DNA of 57,563 bases from Chryseobacterium indologenes (GCA_002439165.1 DJTE01000015.1:1-57563); one strand, 5' to 3'; counted from the stretch's first letter, positions 10,301 through 17,587 are shown. Translations and numbers: made by a program. The notes: a model not told the origin generated them from the sequence alone.

Positions 10301-12066
10301 CATGTAAGGGTCTGATAGCTTCCCCCCGTTAAAGTGGTACTTGTTGTGGCGGCTTCACCTACCTGAAAACGGCCATCCCCGTTCAGGTCCAGCCATCCAT
10401 ACAGATATTTGGTACCGGCCAACGTTGAAGGAATGTTTACAGGAACTGTTATACTGTAAGCAACACCACGGCTTATACTTGACACTGAAGAAATTCCGTC
10501 TTCATCGGCCTGGCCTGCTGCATTATCTCCAGCTGTATTATTTTCATCAGGAGCAGTAACGGAAGCCGGGCTGTCTTCTATATCAAGAAGAGCTCCGAGG
10601 CTAAAGCCTGAAAGCGGTGCATGTAAAGCCGGCAGAGGGTTACCGTCTTTATCGTTTTCGTAGCTTGAAGGAACATCTCCGTAATCAAAAGTATTCAATA
10701 CCCTGATCTGGTAATCTTCTACTTCCCCGTTTGAAGAGGTTGCAAAATCAGCAGCGCTGGCTGTACCTGAAGCACCGTTTCCAATACTCCTTTCGTCAAG
10801 TAAAGCTCCTCCTGAAGCTGCGGTGGTAAAATCTATAAGAGATCGGTCTGAAAGCCTTAACCTAAGATACAGTTTTGCCGCATTGGGTACTATTGTTCCT
10901 GTTTTGGCAGCAGACCAGGTTAAAGTCTGTACTGTACTTCCTGTTGCTGTAATAGTGATTACTGCATTGGCCAGCTCTTCCACCTGAAATTTTCCGTCAT
11001 CGTTAAAATCTATCCAGCCATACAGGTATTTTGCGGTAGCGGATGGGTTATTCACCGGAACGGCCAGGTTATACGGGGCGCCTGCTCTTATCGTATTGGC
11101 TGATGCCACAACAGCATCTTCATCTGCTCCGTCACCATTGCTGCCGTTATTATCAGAGCCGGAAGCTACGCTGAATGGTGAAATCTCAAGATCAGGAACT
11201 GAAGTTCCTAAGGATAATCCTGCAAGAAGCCGATGGTTTGCAGGCGCAAAAACGCCGTCTTTAGTATAATCATAAGCGGAAGGTGCATCACCAAAGTCGT
11301 ATACTGCAGAAACCACACTATCCCATGTGCTTCCAACAGCAATACCGTCTACTTCTAATGTGGGAGCATTGGCTGCTGTTCCCTGTAAAAGGGCTATTGC
11401 CGAAAAAGCACTTGCATCTGCTCCGGCTAAAGCTGTGTACTGTACACCTGCTGCTGCCGGTTCTGAAGACAGTGGAGGATTAACGTATAACTTTACAGCA
11501 TCGTTTGTTGTACCTGTAACCACTTCATACTTTAACACAACCATAATGTTGGTGTTAAAAGGTCTTATTTCGGTCTCATATACCGGTGTTCCTCCGGTAC
11601 CTCTCAATACTCCGAAACTGAAACCGGAACCATTCGATCTGATGAAGAGTTTGGCCCCTACGGTTGTGGCAGGAGCAGTAGTGGTACCGATTGAATAAAA
11701 GAAATCTCCCACGGCGTTAGCGGCAGATACATTAACGATAAGAGATGAATACAGGGAGCCACTGTTACTGGTGAACCCTCTGTAAACATCCTGCCCGTTA
11801 TTGGATAAAGGAATTTTATTCCCCATATCATTACCAATGGAGCCTCCGTATGAAAGATTTCCGGAAGAAACCGCTATATTATTTGTTCCGGTCCCCGAAA
11901 GTGCAGTCCAGTTATTCGCTGTGAGCAATGTCCCTGCTGAATAATTAAAGCTTTCTGTAAGAAGGTTTTGGGCTTTTAAAACAGATTGAATACTGAAAAA
12001 GATAATCAGTATGGCACCTGCTGTCTTTAAATAAAGCCTGTTTATATTGTATATTTCAAATTTCAT
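4345..12066 (-). CDS. Giant secreted GEVED-repeat adhesin with an RCC1-like insert
   Basis: A 2573-aa cell-surface protein. The order is: signal/anchor helix (about 13-32); a LamG/ConA-like beta domain (about 35-250); eight GEVED modules starting near 255, 456, 662, 863, 1066, 1251, 1449 and 1648; an RCC1-like propeller-type region (about 1840-2250; VFGNSANGDG, YTWGSSTLLGDG, VFMGDNSSGQLGLG); a ninth GEVED module near 2266; and a C-terminal tail (2466-2573) with the WMVLESKTKGF and MMVYDTTNN module. Each GEVED module opens with DYGD(A/V)PxSY, carries a WIDFNNNGRFE-type acidic loop likely to bind calcium, then DERxIxDG, and ends GEVEDYQ. I see no type IX secretion sorting domain at the end. It is probably cotranscribed with the genes on either side. 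Confidence 0.9.
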   Translation of the reverse strand: MKFEIYNINRLYLKTAGAILIIFFSIQSVLKAQNLLTESFNYSAGTLLTANNWTALSGTGTNNIAVSSGNLSYGGSIGNDMGNKIPLSNNGQDVYRGFTSNSGSLYSSLIVNVSAANAVGDFFYSIGTTTAPATTVGAKLFIRSNGSGFSFGVLRGTGGTPVYETEIRPFNTNIMVVLKYEVVTGTTNDAVKLYVNPPLSSEPAAAGVQYTALAGADASAFSAIALLQGTAANAPTLEVDGIAVGSTWDSVVSAVYDFGDAPSAYDYTKDGVFAPANHRLLAGLSLGTSVPDLEISPFSVASGSDNNGSNGDGADEDAVVASANTIRAGAPYNLAVPVNNPSATAKYLYGWIDFNDDGKFQVEELANAVITITATGSTVQTLTWSAAKTGTIVPNAAKLYLRLRLSDRSLIDFTTAASGGALLDERSIGNGASGTASAADFATSSNGEVEDYQIRVLNTFDYGDVPSSYENDKDGNPLPALHAPLSGFSLGALLDIEDSPASVTAPDENNTAGDNAAGQADEDGISSVSSISRGVAYSITVPVNIPSTLAGTKYLYGWLDLNGDGRFQVGEAATTSTTLTGGSYQTLTWTAAQTAAIVNGTTKVYLRLRLSNLSLADFTTAASGGALIDERSIGNGATSASSSVNNPTIAYGEVEDYQLPVDLYDFGDAPASYENNNAMASVPGRQIGNPLYFIGSIVDSETAAQSVASGNDNNGTNGDGLDEDGLTGTLPVITKGAPFSFSVPVRADAASNIIAWIDFNNNGRFEASEAAYTASTGSTTGYQSLVAGSSAVTFWFRGSQTNTIPAGSNSLYARIRLTQTAGSDNTTTTAIDERAVADGASTGIYTLPGFGEIEDYRFAVGNSNYDFGDVPVSYEMDKDGNVNPANFKPARNQPAEGLYLGGSYTFEPAPFSVASGNDNNGANGDGVSDDGLQANQLYIRSGAINTYTVAVNNITGNAATLYAWIDFNNNGRFESGEFATASVASGATSATVSFTAAQVNTISAAVDKLYMRLRLVQPDTGITLGDLTTGANNAVVDERAIADGLSTGLYGSVSQGEVEDYQLTIIKDYGDVPASYENGSPASHTNSMVPELFMGATVDYELTNAAVASGADNNGTNGDGLDEDGITPQVITSGSPFTIKIPVNTTVTGTKNLYAWIDFNGDGIFNGNEAAVASASVTAGTTSEFILTWPAATATFSPLVLAAGKTYVRFRLSGAAMTNTNNGNQVLIDTRSTGFSAAAGEIEDYQFAVSNLYDYGDAPALYSRARDGVTSVPARQAPSPVLRLGNTVDTEGSEQSVASGANNNGSNGDGLDEDGIPSVMPVYKGTAYYSKVNVFNNSGSAKTLYAWIDLNNNGYFEAGEMVSVSVPSSGAMQTVNLPSWAVAATNTIPVGVTQVYMRLRISDGTLTDFTAGAPGSVVDERSIGDGLSSGAYGTANGGEIEDYVLPVVTAYDYGDAPDSYDTSRNSVVAPARQAASQGLYIGDNPADYENSKQIIAGNALGDDNNGTDDEDGVLVSPIYSGGGNGYTLNVKVTNNTGAARTLYGWIDFNNNGRFELSEVSTATVSNAVNNTNVVLNWTAAASAITGTPNQLYMRLRLSEGTLADFATGAPGLLVDERALADGLNTGEYAASPVIFNGEIEDYTIPVTTNLDYGDVPSSYEQNTSGVMLPARHNPNSALMIGTTVDTEPAPQSVAAGTNNNGTNGDGLDEDGMTDPLPTLVLGSEYSTLINVTNNLATAATLHAWIDMDGNGRFTSNEYTSVSLTANSGSQTAKLYWYATTYTGAASGTYMRVRIASAALADNPATANVDERSIGDGLSTGINAAYPISGEVEDYYLPVDTTAATAQSCDSGVDDRLGLMDPVQALFHASIVRVASGGYLVFGNSANGDGITNQNTPAKVESGFNGFNFAGTPLMITGASYSTTYHQYFMLTTSGLYVWGRANGVFTNATTAMTQVALPSGVGPAQVQMIDAGRNTTIGSLVLLTKSGEVWMYSNTMGSDVQGDGNQMTPGWHQVMTNSSTPLSGMKDVRSAGGAVIATDGNNFYTWGSSTLLGDGQAAADRGFASRMTVPSGITLPVKQQDINNTTSTSYYVRDSAGKVFVMGDNSSGQLGLGNTTTARSWLPISYINEQPDAAGIQTDITKPIGKAIWISANNHDTYAPLSFVITEDNRAYSAGNNDGSKTGLPSPSTRYIPTAVTIGGGAQMLPGKMIYVEAGGHISILIKDRNDRYGYVGHTIDGSDGCGGCTASPSEFNFTGPPSTGPVCGNTAFDFGDLDDRYNPGDQASHQIKYGQVDNPLKLGANAADSDDAPQFTITGSGNNATGDDNDGKGSLIDEDAFVSGSLPVKTAGVPYTLNVPLTNNTGTAAYLYGFIDWNDNGSFEANEAVVQTVPASASPQTVALTWADPGAVQGCSGNPLRSFVRLRLTTTQLNDIATTPVDERSYLKANDGEVEDYYVDWVCGISYCYKPGILTGTALDSKVGITSLNRAGSDDPDNWPMVRKGGWMVLESKTKGFVVNRVAFDASGNPAGIPAANFVEGMMVYDTTNNCMKIYTSADGGTTFSWQCLNTQTCPD
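4660..11310 (-). repeat. Nine in-gene GEVED repeats of about 600 bp
   Basis: The coding DNA of the adhesin holds nine related units, eight of them consecutive at roughly 600-bp spacing and one after the RCC1-like insert. They are diverged at DNA level but keep near-identical short blocks (the minus-strand codons for DFNNNGRFE and for GEVEDY), which could support recombination. Confidence 0.8.
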
Positions 12067-12155
12067 ATAAATCAGTAAATTTTTAAAAGCATAAATATTT
12101 TGATTTTTTTCTTTAGAATACGCTGAGCATCAGCCCAGAATATTTGGCCGTATCA

Positions 12156-12698
12156 TTAAATACATGCGCTTAAAACAGATTGGGGAGGAGGCCTGATAAA
12201 AAAGGAAAACTTTAAAGCTTTTTGCGTATAGTTCAGATCATAGCAGTCTATGATTTTTTTATTCTGAATATCAGGATAGAAAGAAAACTGATAGTATTGA
12301 GACTTTCCAATTAGTTTTGGTTTACTGTTGGTCTGTATGGTTCCGCTGATATATTTATTCTTGCCGCTAAAAATAAGAGCAGATTCTGATGGATTAACAT
12401 TAAAATGACAATCAGCAGCTGGATTGGAAAATTGGGAAGCCTGTGCTGATTTTCCGGGTTTTGCTTTATTGTTACGGGCAATTTTTCCGGGTTTCTTTTT
12501 AGAGCTATTTTTGGCTACATGACGGGGATTAGCGGGAACATCAGAAAAGTAACCTTTTTCAGAATATATAAAGGCTCCGGTATCTATAAAGACTTTTGCA
12601 TCTCCTGTTACAGTAATCTGTGCAGAAATCAGACAATAAGGAAGAATAAGTAAAAAACAAAACAGGAATCTGGGAAATTTGCTTTTATTTTCATTCAT
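12156..12698 (-). CDS. Secreted hypothetical protein, basic middle region
   Basis: A 180-aa protein with a signal peptide (residues 8-27, ending LISAQ). The middle third is Lys/Arg-rich (SSKKKPGKIARNNKAKPGK, about 65-85) and the last third is aromatic (YYQFSFYPD, FSFFIRPPP). No family is recognised. It is the first gene of the secreted set, 89 bases before the adhesin start, and is most likely part of the same transcript. Confidence 0.6.
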   Translation of the reverse strand: MNENKSKFPRFLFCFLLILPYCLISAQITVTGDAKVFIDTGAFIYSEKGYFSDVPANPRHVAKNSSKKKPGKIARNNKAKPGKSAQASQFSNPAADCHFNVNPSESALIFSGKNKYISGTIQTNSKPKLIGKSQYYQFSFYPDIQNKKIIDCYDLNYTQKALKFSFFIRPPPQSVLSACI

Positions 12699-12885
12699 TT
12701 ACATCTTGTTTTTATGGTTATTCTTACATCTTACCTGCTATTTTATCGGACAATAGAATTGAATTCCTGTTTAGCTTAAATGAAAGTTGAAATTCGTTCA
12801 ATTTTCATTTTTTTGTTAATGGCTGGACTTTATTTATCAACTGCTCCCAACTGAGGAAACTGCCGGTCACAAGATATAATCAGTA

Positions 12886-13060
12886 CTTATTTCTTTATTA
12901 ATATTAAGCTCAGGGTTTCGTTATCCACCTGTACAAGATAAACATCGGCTGAAAGGTCAGAGGTACCGGTTGCGAATCCGTTATCAAAAATCTGAGACAG
13001 ATTTACTGATGAAACGTTTGCATGGTATATATTAATCTTATTCAGTTTTTTTTATCTATT
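12886..13060 (-). pseudogene. Decayed coding remnant (ADVYLVQV fragment)
   Basis: One minus-strand frame is open for about 50 codons without a convincing start. It runs from NKINIYHANVSS through FDNGFATGTSDLSADVYLV to SLILIKK and a stop at 12886-12888. The end matches the ADV fragment beside the 172-aa gene at 3014-3180. It looks like the C-terminus of a lost protein of unknown family. Confidence 0.4.
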
Positions 13061-13290
13061 CTATCTTTGCAGGATAGGATACGGGCTGAATTTGCTTTCA
13101 TTTAACAGATAGTATTTTTTGGCATATTCTTTTAATTCACCTGACTAAAATATTTTAATTTAAGGGACAGATCCAAGATTTATATACTCATAATTCGGAA
13201 ATATTCCTATATAATCCGGCAATCAAACACAGTACAACAAACTAAAAATCAAATACTTAAATCAAAACCCTCATATTTTCCATTGAAATT

Positions 13291-13520
13291 CTATTGGCAG
13301 TACGGATGATCTGTTCCAGCTATCCTAAGAGCGGTAATACCTGCTTTGGTGTCGGGTTCTGTTCCGGTGGCAGCATCCGGTTTGTAATAATAACATGATG
13401 GTAATGTGCTACCCAATGCACAACCGGGAGTATCTGCATATCGTACGTAGAAATTAGCAGCGACAATGTCATTTTCGTGAAAGAGGGCGATCTCTGCTGG
13501 TTTAACGGAGACTTTTTAAT
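13291..13520 (-). pseudogene. Truncated adhesin C-terminus remnant
   Basis: This minus-strand frame has no start. It reads VKPAEIALFHENDIV, then ANFYVRYADTPGCALG, then CYYYKPDAATGTEPDTKAG and ITALRIAGTDHPYCQ, stop at 13291-13293. The second half parallels the C-terminal tail of the intact adhesin (YCYKPGILTGTALDSKVG, ITSLNRAGSDDPDNWP) but stops before the STKG/YDT module. It is best read as the relic of a second adhesin gene next to the second regulator. Confidence 0.55.
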
Positions 13521-13700
13521 TTCTGTTCACAAAAGTTTCCGCAAAATATTAATATTTGAATACCGGGTGTTATATTCTCTTTATGAACCGGAATCAGATA
13601 TGATTTTTGAATAAAAACAGGGCTGCAATAAGTATTTTTTTACAAATAAGCATAATTGATTTTCAAACGATTACGACATTCAAAGCCGAAGGACTTTCGC

Positions 13701-13769
13701 CTGAGTTCAGATTTTCCAGGAATGATCAGCTATAATTCATAGCTGCCCTACCCGCGTCTGAACTTTCAG
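13701..13769. other. Nested inverted-repeat (structured) element
   Basis: An outer stem CTGA-GTTCAGA (13701-13711) pairs with TCTGAAC-tt-TCAG (13757-13769). Inside it is a perfect hairpin CAGCTAT-aattc-ATAGCTG (13727-13745). It lies about 140 bases before the second TPR-AraC gene and upstream of that gene's -7 box, so it is not in the predicted leader. It could be an interspersed repeat, an operator or a small RNA. Confidence 0.5.
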
Positions 13770-13849
13770 CTGCTTCCATCTTTTGTTTAAATTTCTTTTA
13801 AACTCCGGCTATGCCAACATAACTATGAACTTTCCAGGAATAATATCTA

Positions 13850-13857
13850 TATATTTG
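13850..13857 (+). promoter_or_regulatory. Bacteroidota -7 promoter box
   Basis: TATATTTG fits TAnnTTTG, 50 bases before the ATG at 13907. The position is the same as for copy A. Confidence 0.55.
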
Positions 13858-13906
13858 TGGTACCTCTGTTTTCCACAAAAACTAATATAATTCCAATTAA
13901 AAGTAA

Positions 13907-15520
13907 ATGAAACTTCGTAACTATTTTTTATTATTTATCGCTCTGCACATGTTTGCTTTGGGAAAATGCCAAAAAATAACTGAACAACAGCTGAAAAACG
14001 AACTCAAACAGATACAGAATGATATTGACAGGACAGGAATCGTAAACACCACAGTTCAGGAACTCGAAAAAAGTTACCGTATAGCAAAAGAAAACAGATA
14101 CGATGTCAGTTTTCTGATAGGTGCTGAACTGATGCGTACTTACTCCGTGCTGGACAATGCCGAGAAAGTTATTGAAGTTTCCACAGATGTTGTAAAATAT
14201 ATTAATGAACGCTGTCCTTCAGAGATAGTGTCCAATATATACAGGACTAAGGCCGGATCTTTGGGTGAACTGGGTTTTCTGGAAGATTCCCATAAAGCCT
14301 ATCAGCTTTCAAAAAAATATCTGAAAACAATCCGTGACAGCAATGTCCGCTATTATTATAGCAGCATATTTTATTCCAATTATTCATCTTATTTTGATCA
14401 GAGTAAAAAACAGTCCGATTCTGTCCGTTTATGTCTTTTAAAAGGATTGAGTGAGGCAGAAAAAATCTCTGATAAAAGTACAGAAATACCATTACAGAAG
14501 AAATATGACCTGATTCTCTCCATACAGGCTAATCTTACGCTTTATTATTTATGGATCATGAAGCCCTCTGATCCAAAAACCGCAGAGAAATATCTTTTAA
14601 AATCTCTGGAGACAGCCAGCAGCGGAAAAGTAAACCCTCTTAATAAAATGAACCTGTACAGAACGGCAGGTGACTTTTATATTGATCAGAAAGATTATGA
14701 CAAAGCTGTGTATTATGCTATGGAAGGTTTAAAACTGGAGAAAAGCCTTTCCTCTCCTTTCAGCAGAGAGGTTCTATATGAGATTTTAACGAATGGCTAT
14801 TTAGCACAGGGTAATACTGCGGAAGGAAAAAAATACAGCCTTCTTCTTACCGAGTTAAAAGACAGCATAAAAACAGCGGAAAAGCATTCGGTAAACAAGG
14901 TGACCCACGCAATAAAAAAAGAGAAAGAACTTGAAAAAAACAACACGCTCAAAAGCTATCTGTATGTTTTTCTTGTCATTATCATTGTAACAGGAGTTGG
15001 TATCTGGTATTACTGGAAAAACAGGAATAAGGTTCTCCGGCAGAAATTTCAGGAACTTATCACAAGCATTAAACTTGAAGCGGAAATGCCGGAGCCCGAA
15101 AAAGAAAAAGAGGAAGAAGAAACAATAAAAGCCCCGCAAACGATGGCCGAGGAAACCCTCAATCAGTTATTAAGCAAATTATCAAGGTTTGAAAAAAGCG
15201 AGAAGTACCTGAAAAGCGATCTTACCATCGCCGGGCTTGCCAGTAATCTGAATACCAATACAAAATACCTTTCCGAGATCATAAAAAATTACAGAAACAA
15301 AAACTTTAACAGCTACATCAATGGTCTCAGAATTAAATATATTACCAAAAAGCTTTATGAGGAGGAGATTTACAGGAAATATAAAATCTCTGTTCTTTCA
15401 GAACTTTGCGGATATGCTACTCCCCGGGTCTTTCAGAATGCATTTAAAAATGAAACCGGTTTAACTCCTTCGGATTTTATTGAAAACCTGAAAAAAGAAA
15501 CAGAAGCGGGAAAAATATAG
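13907..15520 (+). CDS. TPR-transmembrane-AraC family regulator (copy B)
   Basis: A 537-aa paralogue of the protein at 1174. It has the same order of parts: signal-like N-terminus, TPR-like helices (about 30-330), one transmembrane helix near 350-370 (ending WYYWKNR), a Glu/Lys-rich linker (EKEKEEEE) and a C-terminal AraC helix-turn-helix (about 428-530). Long segments are identical to copy A, for example SNYSSYFDQSKKQSDSVR and SLAxCGY-type recognition sequence (here SELCGYATPRVFQNAFK). The N-terminal sensor regions are the least alike in their first 40 residues. Its own adhesin neighbour is reduced to a remnant, so it may now act on the intact locus or elsewhere. Confidence 0.85.
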   Translation: MKLRNYFLLFIALHMFALGKCQKITEQQLKNELKQIQNDIDRTGIVNTTVQELEKSYRIAKENRYDVSFLIGAELMRTYSVLDNAEKVIEVSTDVVKYINERCPSEIVSNIYRTKAGSLGELGFLEDSHKAYQLSKKYLKTIRDSNVRYYYSSIFYSNYSSYFDQSKKQSDSVRLCLLKGLSEAEKISDKSTEIPLQKKYDLILSIQANLTLYYLWIMKPSDPKTAEKYLLKSLETASSGKVNPLNKMNLYRTAGDFYIDQKDYDKAVYYAMEGLKLEKSLSSPFSREVLYEILTNGYLAQGNTAEGKKYSLLLTELKDSIKTAEKHSVNKVTHAIKKEKELEKNNTLKSYLYVFLVIIIVTGVGIWYYWKNRNKVLRQKFQELITSIKLEAEMPEPEKEKEEEETIKAPQTMAEETLNQLLSKLSRFEKSEKYLKSDLTIAGLASNLNTNTKYLSEIIKNYRNKNFNSYINGLRIKYITKKLYEEEIYRKYKISVLSELCGYATPRVFQNAFKNETGLTPSDFIENLKKETEAGKI

Positions 15521-15524
15521 ACGT

Positions 15525-15556
15525 AACGGGCTGTCTCAGATGTGAGACAGCCCGTT
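15525..15556 (+). terminator. 14-bp perfect hairpin after TPR-AraC copy B
   Basis: AACGGGCTGTCTCA / TGAGACAGCCCGTT around a GATG loop, five bases after the stop codon. There is no T-tract on either side, so it may be a Rho-type or processing hairpin, or a mobile palindrome. Confidence 0.5.
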
Positions 15557-15664
15557 ATGAATGAGTCAATACTTAACCTGACAGCTATAATCAAAAAGAA
15601 TAAGTTTAAACCAGATTAAGTATGGACTGATCCGGTTCAGCAATGATCTTTTAAGCTATTACAG

Positions 15665-16609
15665 CTATAATATTTCCGTTAATAACCGGGTGCGGTCATA
15701 GGGCGATTCCCAAAATCTTCTGATTTTTGTTTCTAAATTATTTTCTTTCATTAAGGACTCATTATAAGAATCCTCAGGAAATAAATTTACATTATTTGAT
15801 TGAACTGAAATTGAAAAACGATTCATTTGATCTCTAAAATACCCTTCTTCTTTTAAATCACGCAAGACATCAGAAAACAGTAAATCCAGCGCTTTAAAAT
15901 CAATTTCAGTTTTAATATCTTTCAAAATTTCATCAATAGAAATAGTTTGATGATAATGCATTGTTTCAGGGTTCCACAATTTATTATAATCTATCTTTTG
16001 CCTGGTAATTTCTGTTCTGAAAGCATTAAGACTTCCTCCCCATAAACTGTACAAATTACGCTCTCTGTTTTTTACAATAACCGCTCCATATAAAGTATCC
16101 TGATTGTTAGCAACTGTTGCATTCAATTGACTGAAACTCTTTATAAAAGAATTTTTCAAGGCGGTTTTATGATCCTGAAAACTTTCGTAAACGGAACTGA
16201 CCTGTTGTATGATTTCAAATTTTTCAGAATCTAAAGCTTCTACAACCTGAATTAACATTTGAGGAAAAGTAATTTCCAGATCAATCAAATGATCATCCTC
16301 TATTAAAAACAGCTTCTGATTTTCAATTTGTGCAACAATGAGATTTTCATTGTATGCATCACCTATGGCAACATAATCTGCATATCCCAGTTCCTGAATC
16401 ATTTCATTTTGCTCCACAAAATCAGCTTCCTCGTTAAAAACTCCTCCAAATAAATTATCATTAAAGCCAAAAATACTGAGATATGATATAAAAAAGTCAG
16501 GAATATGGTTTCCCAAATTCTCATTCAACGCTCGAATGTCCTCTAAACTAAGTCCCTTTTCTTCTTCAAATCTGTTCATTCGGATTAATTTATCTTTTAT
16601 CTTCTCCAT
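15665..16609 (-). CDS. SMI1/KNR4 (SUKH)-like protein
   Basis: A 314-aa cytosolic protein. The first 130 residues follow the SUKH pattern: LSLEDIRALNENLGNHIPDF near the start, a short hydrophobic strand (FISYLSIFGFNDN), then YADYVAIGDAYNENLIVAQI and an acidic strand. SUKH proteins are often immunity proteins against contact-dependent or polymorphic toxins. The C-terminal half (130-314) is not recognised. No toxin gene lies beside it, so it would be an orphan immunity or housekeeping SUKH protein. Confidence 0.6.
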   Translation of the reverse strand: MEKIKDKLIRMNRFEEEKGLSLEDIRALNENLGNHIPDFFISYLSIFGFNDNLFGGVFNEEADFVEQNEMIQELGYADYVAIGDAYNENLIVAQIENQKLFLIEDDHLIDLEITFPQMLIQVVEALDSEKFEIIQQVSSVYESFQDHKTALKNSFIKSFSQLNATVANNQDTLYGAVIVKNRERNLYSLWGGSLNAFRTEITRQKIDYNKLWNPETMHYHQTISIDEILKDIKTEIDFKALDLLFSDVLRDLKEEGYFRDQMNRFSISVQSNNVNLFPEDSYNESLMKENNLETKIRRFWESPYDRTRLLTEIL

Positions 16610-16795
16610 AACGTATTTTATTGATGTTTTATCGTCAAATTAAGGCTTTTAAAACTTACAAACCACTCCCTGTAATCAGTGATTTTATACTTATAAATAA
16701 AAGACAAAATTTTTTGTACAGGTGATTTATTTGCAAATCTTTTGCTTTATCAGTGCTATGGGTTCGAAAATCACTATTTATCCGTTGGGACTTTT

Positions 16796-17377
16796 CTATC
16801 GTAAATGTTTTGGTTTAAGATTCAGTGCTGCACTTTCCACGACTTCCACTATGCGCTTTTGTCTGGTTTCCTGTTTTCTGACGAGGATAATCCAGCTCAA
16901 TATTATTTTCTTTGTTGATTTGCTCAAACTCAGAAAATAATCTTTCGAGCCATTATGTTTTTTGAACGCCGTTTCTAAGTCGTCCGGAATGATCACTTCT
17001 TCTATTTCATCCAGGATTGTCCAATATCCATTCTGTTTTGCGATTTCAACACTTTCGTAGCCCTGTTTTGTCATTCTTTTGCTGTCAGTGAGCTGTTGCA
17101 CTTTTTCCTTGTTGATTTTTGACCAGTTGCTTTTCGGTTTACGTTTGCTAAAAAACTGCATAAACGAGATGTCATTAATCTTTTTCCTTGTGCTGTCAAT
17201 CCATCCGAAACAAAGTGCTTCATCAACGGCTTCACTCCAGCTTAATGAAGGAATATTCGACTTTTTTGTGTAAAAGACAAGCCAGACCGATTGTCTGGAC
17301 TGATGGTTTTCTTCCAACCATTGTCTCCAATCTGTTTGACTTTTCGGGCAATATGTTTCAGTTTCCTTATTATGCAT
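16796..17377 (-). CDS. YdeI/OmpD-associated family protein
   Basis: A 193-aa protein of the YdeI family. The N-terminal half has the family pattern WRQWLEENHQSRQSVWLVFY, then SWSEAVDEALCFGWIDS and FSKRKPKSNWSKINKEKV. The C-terminal part has the helical IPDDLETAFKKHNGSKDYFLSLS segment. Members have been linked to resistance to antimicrobial peptides and bacteriocins, but the activity is unclear. The start overlaps the stop of the 62-codon frame upstream by 8 bases, so the two are translationally coupled or were once. Confidence 0.8.
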   Translation of the reverse strand: MHNKETETYCPKSQTDWRQWLEENHQSRQSVWLVFYTKKSNIPSLSWSEAVDEALCFGWIDSTRKKINDISFMQFFSKRKPKSNWSKINKEKVQQLTDSKRMTKQGYESVEIAKQNGYWTILDEIEEVIIPDDLETAFKKHNGSKDYFLSLSKSTKKIILSWIILVRKQETRQKRIVEVVESAALNLKPKHLR

Positions 17378-17558
17378 TCTGTTGGGCTAACCATTTTAAA
17401 ATTGAAAGGATGGTTTTCTCCGGTTTTTCCTGCTGAATCCGGTGACCATAATCTAAACTGACAATATCCGGATTGGGAACCATGTTTTTCAGATTTTCTG
17501 ACCTGGAAGACGTATTCTGTTCTCCATAGCGTTGGCTGATACCGGATAGGTCTCTCAT
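17370..17558 (-). pseudogene. Alpha/beta-hydrolase remnant (C-terminal end, 62 codons)
   Basis: The last 35 codons match the C-terminus of alpha/beta hydrolases: LKNMVPNPDIVSLDYGH followed by IQQEKPEKTILSILKWL, where the His of YGH is the usual catalytic histidine. The first 27 codons do not resemble a hydrolase core, and the nucleophile elbow and lid are absent. It still has an ATG, a good -7 box upstream and an 8-base overlap with the YdeI-like gene. An internal deletion of a formerly complete gene, keeping promoter and tail, explains this best. Confidence 0.55.
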
Positions 17559-17587
17559 ATTTTATACTTTAATCAATAGCTGTTAGA

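Larger units (their letters stand above)
12699..13906. other. 1.2-kb gene-poor region with decayed fragments
   Basis: There is no intact gene. It holds, left to right, a remnant with ADVYLVQV (12886-13060), a plus-strand TATCTTTG box at 13062-13069 with no gene near it, a truncated adhesin C-terminus on the minus strand (13291-13520), a structured inverted-repeat element (13701-13769) and the promoter of the second TPR-AraC gene. Confidence 0.7.

Noticed and set aside
4427..11698. Many plus-strand frames of 60-120 codons inside the adhesin gene, several with similar PSSSxPSPLxPLL sequence
   Set aside because: They are reverse-frame shadows of the repeated GEVED codons, which explains their mutual likeness.
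13062..13069. Plus-strand TATCTTTG box
   Set aside because: It matches the -7 consensus, but there is no gene for over 800 bases downstream; it could be a chance match in AT-rich DNA or mark an unseen RNA.
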